DNA from: a virus
IMG/VR virus record: IMGVR_UViG_3300030333_005619
Coordinates: 13,814 to 37,881 of that record
DNA length: 24,068 nucleotides
Direction: 5' to 3' (one strand)
Part shown: positions 1 to 8,724 of the stretch, one piece after another
Numbering within the stretch: position 1 is the first letter of the stretch
How the letters are laid out: every line of letters begins with the position of its first letter
Notes under the pieces: model-generated
Told to the model about the DNA's origin: nothing
Databases searched by the model: none
The model's input: the letters and a program-made list of their open reading frames with translations, nothing else
Made by a program: the position numbers and the translations under genes

Positions 1-1394
1 GACTTGAATTTTCTGTCATCAGCTTCAGAAGCTCTATATCTAACGTGTAAGAACGGTCTAGATATATTTTTACCAAGTGTCTCATCGTAAACAGTTGATG
101 TTCCAGCAGGAACGATAACTCCTTCAACGTCACTCATTAATCCTCTTGTTACAGAGTCATTTAAGTATTTCCAATCAGTTTTGTAGAAGTCATAAGAACC
201 TCTTCTGAAACCAGAGAAACCTAAATTAAGTGCCATATCTTCTTCGTTGTTAAATACACCGTAAGAAGAACCACCTACTCCATAATTGTTTTGAGCAGCT
301 AACATATTATCGATTTCTAAAGAAGTAGCTCTACCTAAGAACATCATGTTCTCTTCAATCGCTCCTTGTTTATCTAATTCCTGAAGAATTGTATCGAATT
401 CTGTTAAACCTGTATGAGCACCAGCAGCAACTTGATCTGTAACACCAGAAGTGTCAACAACATCAAAGTCTGTTTGTGTCCATACTAAACCTCTAGCATC
501 TAGAGCAGAGAATAAACCTTGAGTACCAGCAACAGCGAATGTGTTAGTTCCTTGGAATGTATGACCATCAGGCATGCTTACTTGCTCACCTTCAATCATT
601 ACCATTTCCATTTGATCCTCAAATCTTAATCTTGCTTCGTGCTCAGATTTTAAGTACCATAAGTATCCATTAGCTCCGTTCTCAGTAGTAACTTCAACCC
701 AACCGATTTGAGCAGTATCAGAACCAGAGATTCTGTATCTATCTCTTAAAATAGCAGGTCTATTACTAAATTGAGTAAACTGAGCATCTAAAGATCCAGC
801 TATTCCACTTGATCCTTTGATATATTCAGTACCATATACGAAGATTTTTATTTCTTCTCCGTTGTCGAAATTAACACTACCATTTTCTGTAGCCAAACTA
901 TCAGCACCAGAAGATAATCTTCTTTGCGTATAAGGAGCAACAGAAATGTTAGCGGTTCCACCGTTAGCAACTACTAAACATTTAAGAACTTTAGTACCAT
1001 TTAAATTAGAAACTACGATAGTATCGTGATTTTTAATTAAACTAGAACCATCAGCTTCTACAGGAATAGTAATCGAGTTACCGTTAGCGTTGTTAATTAC
1101 AGGACTAGCTTGTCCGCCAGTATTTTCATACGCGACGTGTAATCTACCCTGTTCTGACCAAATTACTTGGTCTGATGCCATAGGCATCTCAGCACCTACC
1201 ATTTTAAGGAATCCAGAGATAGTTCTTTTTCCATATCTCTCTACTTCCTTTTCATAAATTTCTGGCAAGAATTGCTGTGCGAATGTTCCACCACCTGAAG
1301 CAGAGTCAAATGATAAATAGTTATCATTGTAAACGTCTTGCTGAGGACGTGGAGTTAGGTGAGCCAAAGCTGCACCTGTTGAATTAAAAGGCAT
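1..1394 (-). CDS. Major capsid protein, C-terminus cut off by the window edge
   Basis: The frame opens at an ATG (1392-1394) and stays open through 464 codons to the left edge, so the 3' end lies outside the window. The N-terminus reads MPFNSTGAALAHLTPRPQQD, followed by a segment with FLPEIYEKEVERYGKRT (about residues 42-58), then SDQVIWSEQGRLH and many short beta-rich stretches. This is the type of N-terminal arm and early core I associate with HK97-fold capsid proteins of marine and Bacteroidota tailed phages. The position after TerL, portal and a scaffold-like gene is where the capsid gene is expected. The start is preceded by an A/T-rich leader without a Shine-Dalgarno sequence. The capsid assignment rests on order, size and general appearance; no search was run. 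The main alternative is another abundant head protein. Confidence 0.82.
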   Translation of the reverse strand, partial: MPFNSTGAALAHLTPRPQQDVYNDNYLSFDSASGGGTFAQQFLPEIYEKEVERYGKRTISGFLKMVGAEMPMASDQVIWSEQGRLHVAYENTGGQASPVINNANGNSITIPVEADGSSLIKNHDTIVVSNLNGTKVLKCLVVANGGTANISVAPYTQRRLSSGADSLATENGSVNFDNGEEIKIFVYGTEYIKGSSGIAGSLDAQFTQFSNRPAILRDRYRISGSDTAQIGWVEVTTENGANGYLWYLKSEHEARLRFEDQMEMVMIEGEQVSMPDGHTFQGTNTFAVAGTQGLFSALDARGLVWTQTDFDVVDTSGVTDQVAAGAHTGLTEFDTILQELDKQGAIEENMMFLGRATSLEIDNMLAAQNNYGVGGSSYGVFNNEEDMALNLGFSGFRRGSYDFYKTDWKYLNDSVTRGLMSDVEGVIVPAGTSTVYDETLGKNISRPFLHVRYRASEADDRKFK

Positions 1395-1414
1395 AATTTT
1401 TAATTTTAATTGTT
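1395..1414 (-). promoter_or_regulatory. A/T-rich translation leader of the capsid gene
   Basis: Immediately upstream of the capsid ATG the transcript reads AACAATTAAAATTAAAAATT. It has no purine-rich Shine-Dalgarno core. Leaders of this type are typical for highly expressed Bacteroidota genes, where A-rich upstream bases replace the Shine-Dalgarno. The same flavour (AAATTAAATAATAAAATT) precedes the coiled-coil gene starting at 8655. The role is inferred from composition. Confidence 0.45.
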
Positions 1415-1419
1415 AAACT

Positions 1420-2703
1420 TTATTTACGTAATTTAACTCTAAGCTTTCCTACATCATCACCTGTTATAGCTCTTACTTTCATTCCACCAGCTTCAACTGT
1501 TCCAGAATGTGATTGCCTAGGATCCATACTTACGTTTTTCGCCTTAGCAACACTTTCTTTAATAGCGTCTGCTTTACCTTGTTCATAAAAGTGATTTGCA
1601 ATAACATCAGGGTTCATAGCCGTAAATAAAGATTTATGATAACCAGCTGCATCAGCAATTTCATTTTTATCGTTAGTAAACTTTGAAACAAAATTGTTAA
1701 TATCGCTTTGAGTAGTTTTTACTTTACTTGGGTCTTTAACATTTAATCTAAACTTTTTATCTCCGATGTTATATTCAAAACCTTTGAACTTATCGCTGAA
1801 AACTTCATTAGTTTTCTTATTAAAAAGATTGACTCTATGCTCCTGAACCTTTTTGATTTCAGATTGCTCTTTGTTATATCTACCAAAGAATTCCACGGCC
1901 TTTTGTTGTTCAGGTGTTAACTTAACACCAGCCTTGATTTCCTTATAGTATTTAGACTTTAACCCGTCTAGGTGGTTTTTAGCGTTCGCAACTTGCTCTT
2001 TTAACGCCAATTTCTTTCTACGAATATCTCTTTCCTCGTCAACATCTTCGTCAACAGAAAATTGATCTTCCATTAAAAAACTAATTTCATCATCAGTAAG
2101 ATGTGATTTAGTTTGTTTGTAATATTCTCTTAGTAATTGATTATCATCGTAATTACTGTAGTCTTGATTTAATCTAACATATTCTTCAAGACTTCCACCA
2201 GTTTCATTCATAAAGTCTACAACTTTTTGAATATTTTCCGGTAAAGGTTCACCAGTTTCTTCAGCTTCTTTCATAGCATCATTAACTTCGTCTGCAACCT
2301 CTTGAGTTTCTTCTTCAATAGGTTTTACCTCTTCATTTGTTATTTCTTCTAAAACAGGAGTATCTTCTTCCTTAACCTCTTCTTCAACTTTTTCCTCTTT
2401 TATTTCTTCAATAACTGGAACCTCTTCTTTAACCTCTTCTTTAACCTCTTCCTTAACTTCTTCCTTAACTTCTTCTTTAGGTTCTTCTTTAACTTCAGTT
2501 TTACTTAAATCAACTTTAGCAACATCATCTTTTGGTTGCTCTTCTTTTGCTTTAGTTAAATCAACCTTAGCAACATCAGGCGTTACTTTACCTAATTGTT
2601 TAGGTTTAGTAGCCTTTTTAGCTTTCGCAGTGACTTTCATATCACCACCTTCGCTTTGTACTTCTTCGGTAGGTTTAGCTACCTGCTCTTCTTTTTTAGC
2701 CAT
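1420..2703 (-). CDS. Acidic coiled-coil protein, probable capsid scaffold
   Basis: This 427-residue protein lies between portal and capsid, the usual place of a scaffolding protein. The first 70 residues are Lys/Glu-rich and repeat VAKVDL[TS]K twice. Residues about 70-95 are a run of EEVK tetrapeptides, and acidic sequence continues to about residue 155. The rest is predicted helical and charged. Near the C-terminus (about 375-403) is NPDVIANHFYEQGKADAIKE, a pattern I associate with scaffold-like proteins of marine phages, followed by a basic end (GKLRVKLRK) that could contact the capsid shell. Such acidic, helical proteins with a basic tail fit a scaffold that is removed during maturation. 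The start ATG is the first in frame and follows an A/T-only leader. No protease domain is visible. A capsid-associated decoration or head-fibre role cannot be excluded. Confidence 0.6.
   Translation of the reverse strand: MAKKEEQVAKPTEEVQSEGGDMKVTAKAKKATKPKQLGKVTPDVAKVDLTKAKEEQPKDDVAKVDLSKTEVKEEPKEEVKEEVKEEVKEEVKEEVPVIEEIKEEKVEEEVKEEDTPVLEEITNEEVKPIEEETQEVADEVNDAMKEAEETGEPLPENIQKVVDFMNETGGSLEEYVRLNQDYSNYDDNQLLREYYKQTKSHLTDDEISFLMEDQFSVDEDVDEERDIRRKKLALKEQVANAKNHLDGLKSKYYKEIKAGVKLTPEQQKAVEFFGRYNKEQSEIKKVQEHRVNLFNKKTNEVFSDKFKGFEYNIGDKKFRLNVKDPSKVKTTQSDINNFVSKFTNDKNEIADAAGYHKSLFTAMNPDVIANHFYEQGKADAIKESVAKAKNVSMDPRQSHSGTVEAGGMKVRAITGDDVGKLRVKLRK
2421..2492 (-). repeat. Six tandem 12-bp units coding for EEVK
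   Basis: Six consecutive 12-base units begin at 2421, 2433, 2445, 2457, 2469 and 2481 on the plus strand (CCTCTTCTTTAA and variants). Units 1 and 2 are identical; the others differ at one to three bases. They are in frame and code for the EEVK run of the scaffold-like protein. Slippage or unequal recombination could change the length by whole tetrapeptides without breaking the frame. Confidence 0.85.
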
Positions 2704-2732
2704 AATATAATATTATAAAATTATTAAACAAA

Positions 2733-5159
2733 TTACTTAGGATCAAACTGACCCATGTTGATTCCGCCTCCTAAAACATCATTACCTGATGATTCAAATC
2801 TTTTAGGTGGTTTACCACTATTTCTTTGATCGATTAGTTCAGATTGTTGACTAGCTTGAATTCTAGTTCTTTCATCTTTACGATCTTCTTTATATTTTTC
2901 TTTTCTATCTATTAATGATGTTTCCATTTGCTTTAATTGCATATTTAACTGGAATTCATGATTCATTAATTCTTTTTTGAGTTTAGCTTCTTGCATTAAC
3001 TCTAGATTTTTTAACTTTTGTTTCCCTTCCTCCAACATTAATTCAGCTTGAATTAATTGTTGTTGTTTTTCTACTTCAGCTTGAGCAGCTTGTTTTTGAG
3101 CTTCAGCATTAGCCTCTGCTTGAACTTTCATATTTTCTTGCTGCATCTTTTGATCTTTCTCTAATTTCTTTTTACGTCTTACTTTAAGAAGTTGATTAGC
3201 TAGTTTAACATTTTTAATCATTCTTAAATCTACAGCATCTTCTAATTCTATGCTTTGCTGTGTTAAAGCCATTTGAATATTATTCTCAAGTAGTTGTTTT
3301 TCTTCTTCATCTGGTTCTAATTCTAAGAATATACCAAAATCGTATAAATGTAAATCATTCATCTCTTCAAGAGTTCCAACATTATGAGCACCTATTTGTT
3401 GTATGAAAGCATCTTTTGTAGGTGAGTACTCTATAATATCAGATATTCTTAATGATATACCTTCAGCTGTTTCAGCTGTTAAATATAATCCAGCTTGTAA
3501 TATATGTCTTGTAGCTGTATTACTATTTGCGGCTGCCATCTTTTGTACTCCAACTAGTGATTTCGCGTCTGGCGTGCTAGCATCTCTTGCTTCATTTAAT
3601 CCGGTTACATCTCTTATCATCTGTAAGTAATAGTTGTATGTTTGAATCAATGATTGTAATTTTTGACCACCAGCTCCAGATTGTATTTCTTGTATAGGTA
3701 CTTTTCCTGGGTTAGGATCACCCTCAGAAGTCATCGATCTACCGATAATACTACCAGTTTGAAAGAACATGTTTAATGCTTCTTGTGGATTGTAGTTTGT
3801 ACCGTTACCCAAATCAATTTCAGCAAGACCATCAGCATCCATATATATGCCGTCCGGTACCATTCGCGAAACAACTTGTTGTAGTTTTAAGTGAGTTAAT
3901 TGAATCATATCAGCAAAACCTGTTATTCTACTGACTAAAGATTCAATTTTACCTTTATACATTCTTGGTGCTACTATACTGTAGTTCATTTTAACTTTAG
4001 TATAATCACTCTTAGGTCTTAGCATGTTTTTAGCTAACTCCCATTTTAATAATTTATCACTGCCTAATACTAAAGCACCTTCGTATAAAACCTCTATTGA
4101 TCTTTCTAATTTTCCAAATCTTTGTTCTAAAGCAGCATCAATAACTGGATTAAAAGATTCGTCTTTTACCAAAACTTTACTACCACCAGTAGATGTATCT
4201 TTTACTTTATATACTTCTTTTCCGTATGTTTTATAATTAAAATATAAAACTTGAATTTGATTTCTATCTACTTCATCAAAATTTTGAGAAGTGGTATAAT
4301 GTCCAGTTTTTCTAAAACTTTGTTTAGCTATCTCTTCTAATTCTCCCTGAGATAGATCTGGAAATTGTTTTACTAATTCGTTTATAGGTACTGTTTTTAC
4401 TTCACCAACATAATAAATATCATCAAAATAAGGTGATTCTGTATACGACCAAATTAAATTAGCTGGATCAACGTATTCAATTTTAACACCTTCTGATGTA
4501 CTAAATCTATTTTTAACAGCACCAATACCTAATACTGCTAAATCTTGATAAAATCTTTTTCTAGTTAATTCGTAATTATTACCATTTAATATCGTTCTAA
4601 TTGCTTGCTCTTCTGCAATCTCTACACCTTGCTTGTAACTTAACTGCATGTGTAACTCTAGTTCTTCTTTTGAATCTGGTAATTCGTCTTCTGGTGTATT
4701 TATAATAGATACTCCAAAAGCTTCTTCTGTAAACTTATTATCTTCTTTATTATCCATATCCATAAGAACCTTCTTCATATAAGCTGTTCTTTTACTTACA
4801 CCAAATGGATCTTGTGAGTATGCTTTTATATCGTAAACTCTTTCTGCAATACCATTAACTACTATATCTACAAATTTAGGTATAATAGGTACTGGTTTCC
4901 AATCTAAATTAAGATAAGACAAATCACCGTTAATAGCTAATTCATCTTTATATTTTTGTATAGATTGCTCTCCTCGAGCATATAATCTAAGTTTATTAAA
5001 AGTATCTTGGTTACTAGCGAATCTATAAGTAACACCATCTCTTTTAAACCATTCATTTTCAATAGCTTTAGCTACCTTAAGCCCATATTCTTGGCTAACC
5101 TTTTCTAGGTCTGTAGCTACTTGACTAGGGAAATTACCTTTTGTTATTGATTCCGCCAT
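2733..5159 (-). CDS. Portal protein
   Basis: This 808-residue protein follows TerL with a single base between the TerL stop and its ATG (TAATATG). It would form the dodecameric ring at the capsid vertex through which DNA enters and leaves. Supporting features are the length, the position, and a central portal-like core containing GLNEARDASTPDAK followed by LVGVQKMAAANSNTATRHIL, a stretch I associate with portals of Bacteroidota phages. The last 150 residues (about 660-780) form a long Lys/Gln/Glu-rich coiled coil, ending in a Gly/Pro-rich tail. This fits the C-terminal barrel or extension of P22-type portals. Residues 1-60 include RFASNQDTFNKLRLYARGEQ, typical of the start of such proteins. 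Assignment is by pattern recognition and synteny. Confidence 0.85.
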   Translation of the reverse strand: MAESITKGNFPSQVATDLEKVSQEYGLKVAKAIENEWFKRDGVTYRFASNQDTFNKLRLYARGEQSIQKYKDELAINGDLSYLNLDWKPVPIIPKFVDIVVNGIAERVYDIKAYSQDPFGVSKRTAYMKKVLMDMDNKEDNKFTEEAFGVSIINTPEDELPDSKEELELHMQLSYKQGVEIAEEQAIRTILNGNNYELTRKRFYQDLAVLGIGAVKNRFSTSEGVKIEYVDPANLIWSYTESPYFDDIYYVGEVKTVPINELVKQFPDLSQGELEEIAKQSFRKTGHYTTSQNFDEVDRNQIQVLYFNYKTYGKEVYKVKDTSTGGSKVLVKDESFNPVIDAALEQRFGKLERSIEVLYEGALVLGSDKLLKWELAKNMLRPKSDYTKVKMNYSIVAPRMYKGKIESLVSRITGFADMIQLTHLKLQQVVSRMVPDGIYMDADGLAEIDLGNGTNYNPQEALNMFFQTGSIIGRSMTSEGDPNPGKVPIQEIQSGAGGQKLQSLIQTYNYYLQMIRDVTGLNEARDASTPDAKSLVGVQKMAAANSNTATRHILQAGLYLTAETAEGISLRISDIIEYSPTKDAFIQQIGAHNVGTLEEMNDLHLYDFGIFLELEPDEEEKQLLENNIQMALTQQSIELEDAVDLRMIKNVKLANQLLKVRRKKKLEKDQKMQQENMKVQAEANAEAQKQAAQAEVEKQQQLIQAELMLEEGKQKLKNLELMQEAKLKKELMNHEFQLNMQLKQMETSLIDRKEKYKEDRKDERTRIQASQQSELIDQRNSGKPPKRFESSGNDVLGGGINMGQFDPK

Positions 5160-5160
5160 A

Positions 5161-7380
5161 TTAATTTTCTATTAATTTAGATAAAGTACCTTTATTTTCG
5201 TACCTTGATATGTTTAAGTTTAATTTAGTTTTTTCAGTTTTCATACTAGGATTATATAAATGTCTATTACAAGCCATTATAGCTAAACCCGAACTTATAG
5301 AAGCATCATGTCTTGTTCTATTATTTATATCAAATCTAGCCCAATCTTGTAAACATGCATTAAAATACATGTTACCATGTGTTCCATCTTGTTTAATACC
5401 TACATTATCTTGTATGTACATTTCAATCGCAGCTGCATGAGCTTGCTTAATATCTTCACTTGAATTTGGAATTCCACCAACTTCTTTTTCTGCTGCTGAT
5501 AACTTATTCCAAAGACGATCAGGTCTATTCATACTAAACCCTCTATAACCTCTTCTTTTTAAATAATATAATAATCTAGGTTTATTATTTTCTGCTAATA
5601 AAGGCATTCCATAAAATACTAATGCCATTAAAACATCTTCAAAAAATATCTCAGCTGTTTGTGGTCTAGCTATATACTCTAAAAAGATTTGATTTGGTGG
5701 ACAATCTTCCATGGAAAACTTAGTTAATCCATGTAAAGCTCCTTTGGATCCTTGTCCATCAACAGTTCCTGATATATCATAACTATCACAACCAAAAGCA
5801 CCCATATGCTCATTTCCAGGGTATTTTCTACCATTTTTCTCAATAACATTATTTTGTAAATGTGCTTGAGGTGTCCATGATATTTTAAATCTTCCTTTTG
5901 GATCTGGATAAAACATTACTTTAGTATCCTTTATTCCATTAATCCACTGAAAATTTCCTGTAGTAATATGGTTTTCTGCACCATATTCTTCATTAAAATC
6001 TATTTGTTCGTATATTTTTGCTAAGTTAAATATACTATTTTGAGTCTCGTCTCTGAAAGCGTGTTCTTCAGTTCTTGGAAATTGTCTATAAAACTCATTT
6101 AAAGCATCTCCGTCGTTCTTTAAGCCATCAACTTCGTTTTGCCAATGCTCTAGTATACCAATGTCTATAAAATCCCCGTATGGACCTTTAGTTTCTGTTT
6201 CTGGTGTATCGAATACAGGCATTCCATAAGAATCAATGAATCCCTCGTAGTTCCATTCCATAGGTATGAACAAACTATATAATCCCGAGCTAGTCTGTCC
6301 ATTGCGGTTTCTTTTTGTAACATCTGAATCTCTATATAATTTTTTAAAATTATCACCACCTTTATCCAAAGCGTTTGATGTTGATCCCATCATACATTTA
6401 CCTATAACTCTAGAACCTAACCTTAATGTAGTTTTAGTTACACGCCAGTTATTTAATATATTATTAGGTCGTTCCCACTTGCCACTTTCATCATGAGCTA
6501 ATAGTTTTAATTTTTCACCATCATAACTATTATCTCCAGTATTTTTCCAGTCAATAGTTGTATCTAAACCTTGTAAATCTATAGCTTCACTACCAGACTC
6601 TATCTTTCTTCTAGTTAACTTACTAGCTGGTACTCTATATGCTAATTCTGTTTTAGGTCTATCCATACCATCTTGAATCGGTTTAAAAAAGAATGGATAA
6701 TTAACTGATATTGGTACAACCTTATCAGTAAACATCTTCTTAGCATCAGGACCAGTTTTAGATAATATACCATATCTAGCATCACTTGATATTGTAGCTA
6801 AATTAACTAATTCTCCAGAAGCCATAAAAGAAAACCCAGAACGTCTATTTTTTAAATAACACATTCCATAACATCTTTGATCTGCTTTACAACCTTCCCA
6901 AAACAAATAGAATAATCTATTAGCTTCTCTAAAATCTGGGTGACCAACGTCTATCTTTGACCATTGTAGGTACATATAATGTGTACCTGTTATATAAGTT
7001 GGAATTCCTTTGTTATAGTACCAAAATCCTTCTTCTCTTCTTTTAAACTCTTCTTCTATATAATCTATATATTGATTTTTAAAATCTTCTGGATACTCTT
7101 TCCAATCAAATATAGTTTTAATTCTTTTTAATGCTTTAGGTTGTTCAGTTACCTCCCATTTGTCACTATCAAATTTATGTACCTTTTTAGGAGTTTTAGG
7201 TAAAGCTATTTGAAAATTTTGTATTTCATATATCTCTCCAATTTCCCCTGTTTTACTTATAACAACTAAATCATATTCTTTGTTATAACCATATTTCCAG
7301 GCTTTTTTCTTATTAAGCCTTTTGATAGTATTTATTTTTATAGGTTCTACAACCTTATATAAAGTTTGTTCGTAAGCCAT
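5161..7380 (-). CDS. Terminase large subunit (packaging ATPase and nuclease)
   Basis: This 739-residue protein would be the motor that pumps DNA into the procapsid and cuts the concatemer. The ATPase half has a degenerate Walker A-like stretch (KNRRSGFSF, 177-185), a clear Walker B with catalytic pair (LKLLAHDES, D297 and E298) and a coupling motif MGSTSN (331-336). A linker with QFPRTEEHAFRDE (433-445) precedes the RNase H-like nuclease half, which contains the first acidic site GAFGCDSYD (D532 region) and a late acidic site HDASISSG (D692). The Walker A lacks the usual GKT/S, which occurs in several TerL lineages. The start ATG overlaps the last A of the preceding stop, suggesting coupled translation. 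This is one of the two or three most secure calls in the window. Confidence 0.9.
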   Translation of the reverse strand: MAYEQTLYKVVEPIKINTIKRLNKKKAWKYGYNKEYDLVVISKTGEIGEIYEIQNFQIALPKTPKKVHKFDSDKWEVTEQPKALKRIKTIFDWKEYPEDFKNQYIDYIEEEFKRREEGFWYYNKGIPTYITGTHYMYLQWSKIDVGHPDFREANRLFYLFWEGCKADQRCYGMCYLKNRRSGFSFMASGELVNLATISSDARYGILSKTGPDAKKMFTDKVVPISVNYPFFFKPIQDGMDRPKTELAYRVPASKLTRRKIESGSEAIDLQGLDTTIDWKNTGDNSYDGEKLKLLAHDESGKWERPNNILNNWRVTKTTLRLGSRVIGKCMMGSTSNALDKGGDNFKKLYRDSDVTKRNRNGQTSSGLYSLFIPMEWNYEGFIDSYGMPVFDTPETETKGPYGDFIDIGILEHWQNEVDGLKNDGDALNEFYRQFPRTEEHAFRDETQNSIFNLAKIYEQIDFNEEYGAENHITTGNFQWINGIKDTKVMFYPDPKGRFKISWTPQAHLQNNVIEKNGRKYPGNEHMGAFGCDSYDISGTVDGQGSKGALHGLTKFSMEDCPPNQIFLEYIARPQTAEIFFEDVLMALVFYGMPLLAENNKPRLLYYLKRRGYRGFSMNRPDRLWNKLSAAEKEVGGIPNSSEDIKQAHAAAIEMYIQDNVGIKQDGTHGNMYFNACLQDWARFDINNRTRHDASISSGLAIMACNRHLYNPSMKTEKTKLNLNISRYENKGTLSKLIEN

Positions 7381-7652
7381 TATTTAGATCTTCTTTCAGC
7401 AAAACCTTTAAAAGTGCTTTCTTTTTTCTCCAAAGGTTTATCATTTAATATAGCTTCTTCTTCTTGTATTCTAGTTAATATTTCAAAAGCATCAAATATA
7501 GCTAATTTTTTAGTTGCTGCAGCATTCTTTAATCTATCTGCTGATATATCATCATCTGAATCAACGATAGGTTCTTTAGCTACTTTAATTAATTCATCTA
7601 CTGCTTTCTGTCCAGCGTGGATTATATTCTTTTTCGTCTCCTTGATATTCAT
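7380..7652 (-). CDS. Small helical protein, candidate terminase small subunit
   Basis: The product is 90 residues, lies directly upstream of TerL (one-base overlap, TAATG) and is predicted to be almost entirely helical, with a central segment AAATKKLAIFDAFEILTRIQ. Small terminase subunits are short helical DNA-recognition proteins encoded just before TerL, so position and size fit. No helix-turn-helix can be named with confidence. Its ATG (7650-7652) lies inside the preceding gene, giving a 59-base overlap in a different frame; no other ATG is available near the start. The assignment rests mainly on synteny. Confidence 0.45.
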   Translation of the reverse strand: MNIKETKKNIIHAGQKAVDELIKVAKEPIVDSDDDISADRLKNAAATKKLAIFDAFEILTRIQEEEAILNDKPLEKKESTFKGFAERRSK

Positions 7653-8205
7653 ATTTAACTGTAATTGAATGACTAAATATTCTATATAGCTTTTGGTTTT
7701 CTATAATAAACTCATATTCAGTGTTAGGTTTAAAACCAACTAGATCACCAGCTTTAATACCGGCTTTAATTAAATATTTATCAGGATACTTCATTATACC
7801 TACTAAAGGTCTTTCTTTATCCTCACTAAACATATCATTTGATTCAATTGGTTGTACAAAACAAAAACTTTCATTAGCTTTCCAAGTGTCTTTATTTTTG
7901 TATAAAAATATTTGATCATCAAAAACAAAATACGTATCATCTTTGTAATATGATTTACTATTTTGCTCTTTACCTCTAATATCTTTCCATCTTCTAAAAA
8001 CATTATGATGTACTATAACAGTATCTCCTACTTGTATATCAGTATCACCAACTGTTGGAATAGCTAAAACCTCAGCTTCTCTATTAACGAATTTATGTTC
8101 AAAATTATCAGTATTAACTATTAATTTTTTACCATCTACTTCTACTTCGTTATTATATCTAGAATTATTAAGAGGTTTTACTATAAAATTTAAAACTGCT
8201 CTCAC
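7594..8205 (-). CDS. GroES-like (co-chaperonin fold) protein
   Basis: The 203-residue product resembles the order of elements in GroES: FIVKPL near the N-terminus (7-12), then EAEVLAIPTVGDTDIQVGDT (43-62), where the VGD-T-V-I-V strand matches the VGDIVIF strand of GroES, then YFVFDDQIFLYKN (92-104). A second half repeats a similar theme (IKAGDLVGFKPNTEYEF, 150-166), so it may be two barrel units or a longer variant. No obvious mobile loop for GroEL binding is visible. Some phages encode GroES replacements (T4 gp31 is the classic case) to fold their capsid protein, and this one sits just before the packaging genes. The start is GTG, sharing its first G with the TAG of the upstream gene; it is preferred because the FIVKPL strand begins within seven residues. 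Sequence similarity was judged by eye only. Confidence 0.5.
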   Translation of the reverse strand: MRAVLNFIVKPLNNSRYNNEVEVDGKKLIVNTDNFEHKFVNREAEVLAIPTVGDTDIQVGDTVIVHHNVFRRWKDIRGKEQNSKSYYKDDTYFVFDDQIFLYKNKDTWKANESFCFVQPIESNDMFSEDKERPLVGIMKYPDKYLIKAGIKAGDLVGFKPNTEYEFIIENQKLYRIFSHSITVKYEYQGDEKEYNPRWTESSR

Positions 8206-8426
8206 TAATATTCAAGATTGAATTCAACAGATATAGCCATGTTTTTATTAAACTCTTTCCAAGGTAAAATTTCGTTATCCTTTCTAATAAGAATACTAAA
8301 CTTTTGTTCTTCTTCTATAATATCAGAAATAACATGTCCACCATACACTTCCTGTCCTACAGCATAATGCATGGCGTCATTTTTATAATCTTTACCTATG
8401 CTAATCTTTCTAATTAAGTGGTCCAT
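8205..8426 (-). CDS. Small protein of unknown function
   Basis: This 73-residue product begins MDHLIRKISIGKDYKNDAMH and has a central beta-like segment (YGGHVISDIIEEEQKFSILI). I chose the ATG at 8424-8426. The frame is open nine bases further upstream, but only to a TTG. With this start it overlaps the end of the preceding gene by 17 bases, and its TAG shares one base with the GTG of the next gene. I do not recognise the family. Its place in a tight cluster before the terminase genes suggests a late-expressed accessory role. Confidence 0.65.
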   Translation of the reverse strand: MDHLIRKISIGKDYKNDAMHYAVGQEVYGGHVISDIIEEEQKFSILIRKDNEILPWKEFNKNMAISVEFNLEY

Positions 8427-8655
8427 CTTCTTCAATAGCTTTTATAGTTCCGTCAGTAATATTAACACTAACTTTACCGTATTTCTCCTCAAGAGTATTT
8501 TGGACAACATTTAATTCTTGTTGAAATGCTCTTAGTTTTTCTATAGCAAGACTTTTTTGAACCTCAAGTCCACCTACCTGCATTTGAGCATTATTGATAG
8601 CATTTACTTTGTCTTGTATTGATTTTAATTCTTCTTTCTTTATTTTTTTAGCCAT
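8410..8655 (-). CDS. Small coiled-coil protein
   Basis: This is an 81-residue, mostly helical product. Residues about 10-57 form a Gln/Glu/Lys-rich coiled coil (GGLEVQKSLAIEKL, then FQQELNVVQNTLEEKYG), followed by a short beta-like end (KVSVNITDGTI). I have the impression that small proteins ending in LEEKYG-x-V are common in marine phage head regions, but their role is unknown to me. A longer frame beginning with GTG at 8685 exists. The ATG at 8653-8655 is preferred because it gives MAKKIKKEEL directly behind an A/T-rich leader (AAATTAAATAATAAAATT) like that of the capsid gene. Confidence 0.7.
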   Translation of the reverse strand: MAKKIKKEELKSIQDKVNAINNAQMQVGGLEVQKSLAIEKLRAFQQELNVVQNTLEEKYGKVSVNITDGTIKAIEEDGPLN

Positions 8656-8692
8656 AATTTTATTATTTAATTTAACTTGATTCACTATTTTA

Positions 8693-8724
8693 TATTATCA
8701 CGCAATTGTCACGTTTTTTACTAT
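8693..8724 (-). promoter_or_regulatory. Intergenic motif ATAGTAAAAAA...GTGATAATA, copy 1
   Basis: On the minus strand the 11-mer ATAGTAAAAAA (8714-8724), which overlaps the TAG stop of the glycosyltransferase-like gene, is followed 12 bases later by the 9-mer GTGATAATA (8693-8701). Both words recur in the same order between 9678 and 9656, and both copies lie about 30-40 bases upstream of a gene start. This may be a late-gene promoter or a processing site. It does not match the Bacteroidota housekeeping promoter well. Confidence 0.3.

Noticed and set aside
3403-4236. Plus-strand frames inside the portal gene
   Set aside because: They are short frames opposite a confident gene, without leaders or recognisable products.
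5161-7380. Other-frame ORFs within TerL (for example 6165-6359 and 6266-6496)
   Set aside because: They are shadows of a gene with clear ATPase and nuclease motifs.
8205-8435. Longer start (TTG at 8435) for the 73-residue gene
   Set aside because: It needs a TTG start and adds only three residues, while an ATG is present at 8426.
8410-8685. Longer GTG start at 8685 for the coiled-coil gene
   Set aside because: The ten extra residues are read from the A/T-rich leader; the ATG at 8655 is better placed.
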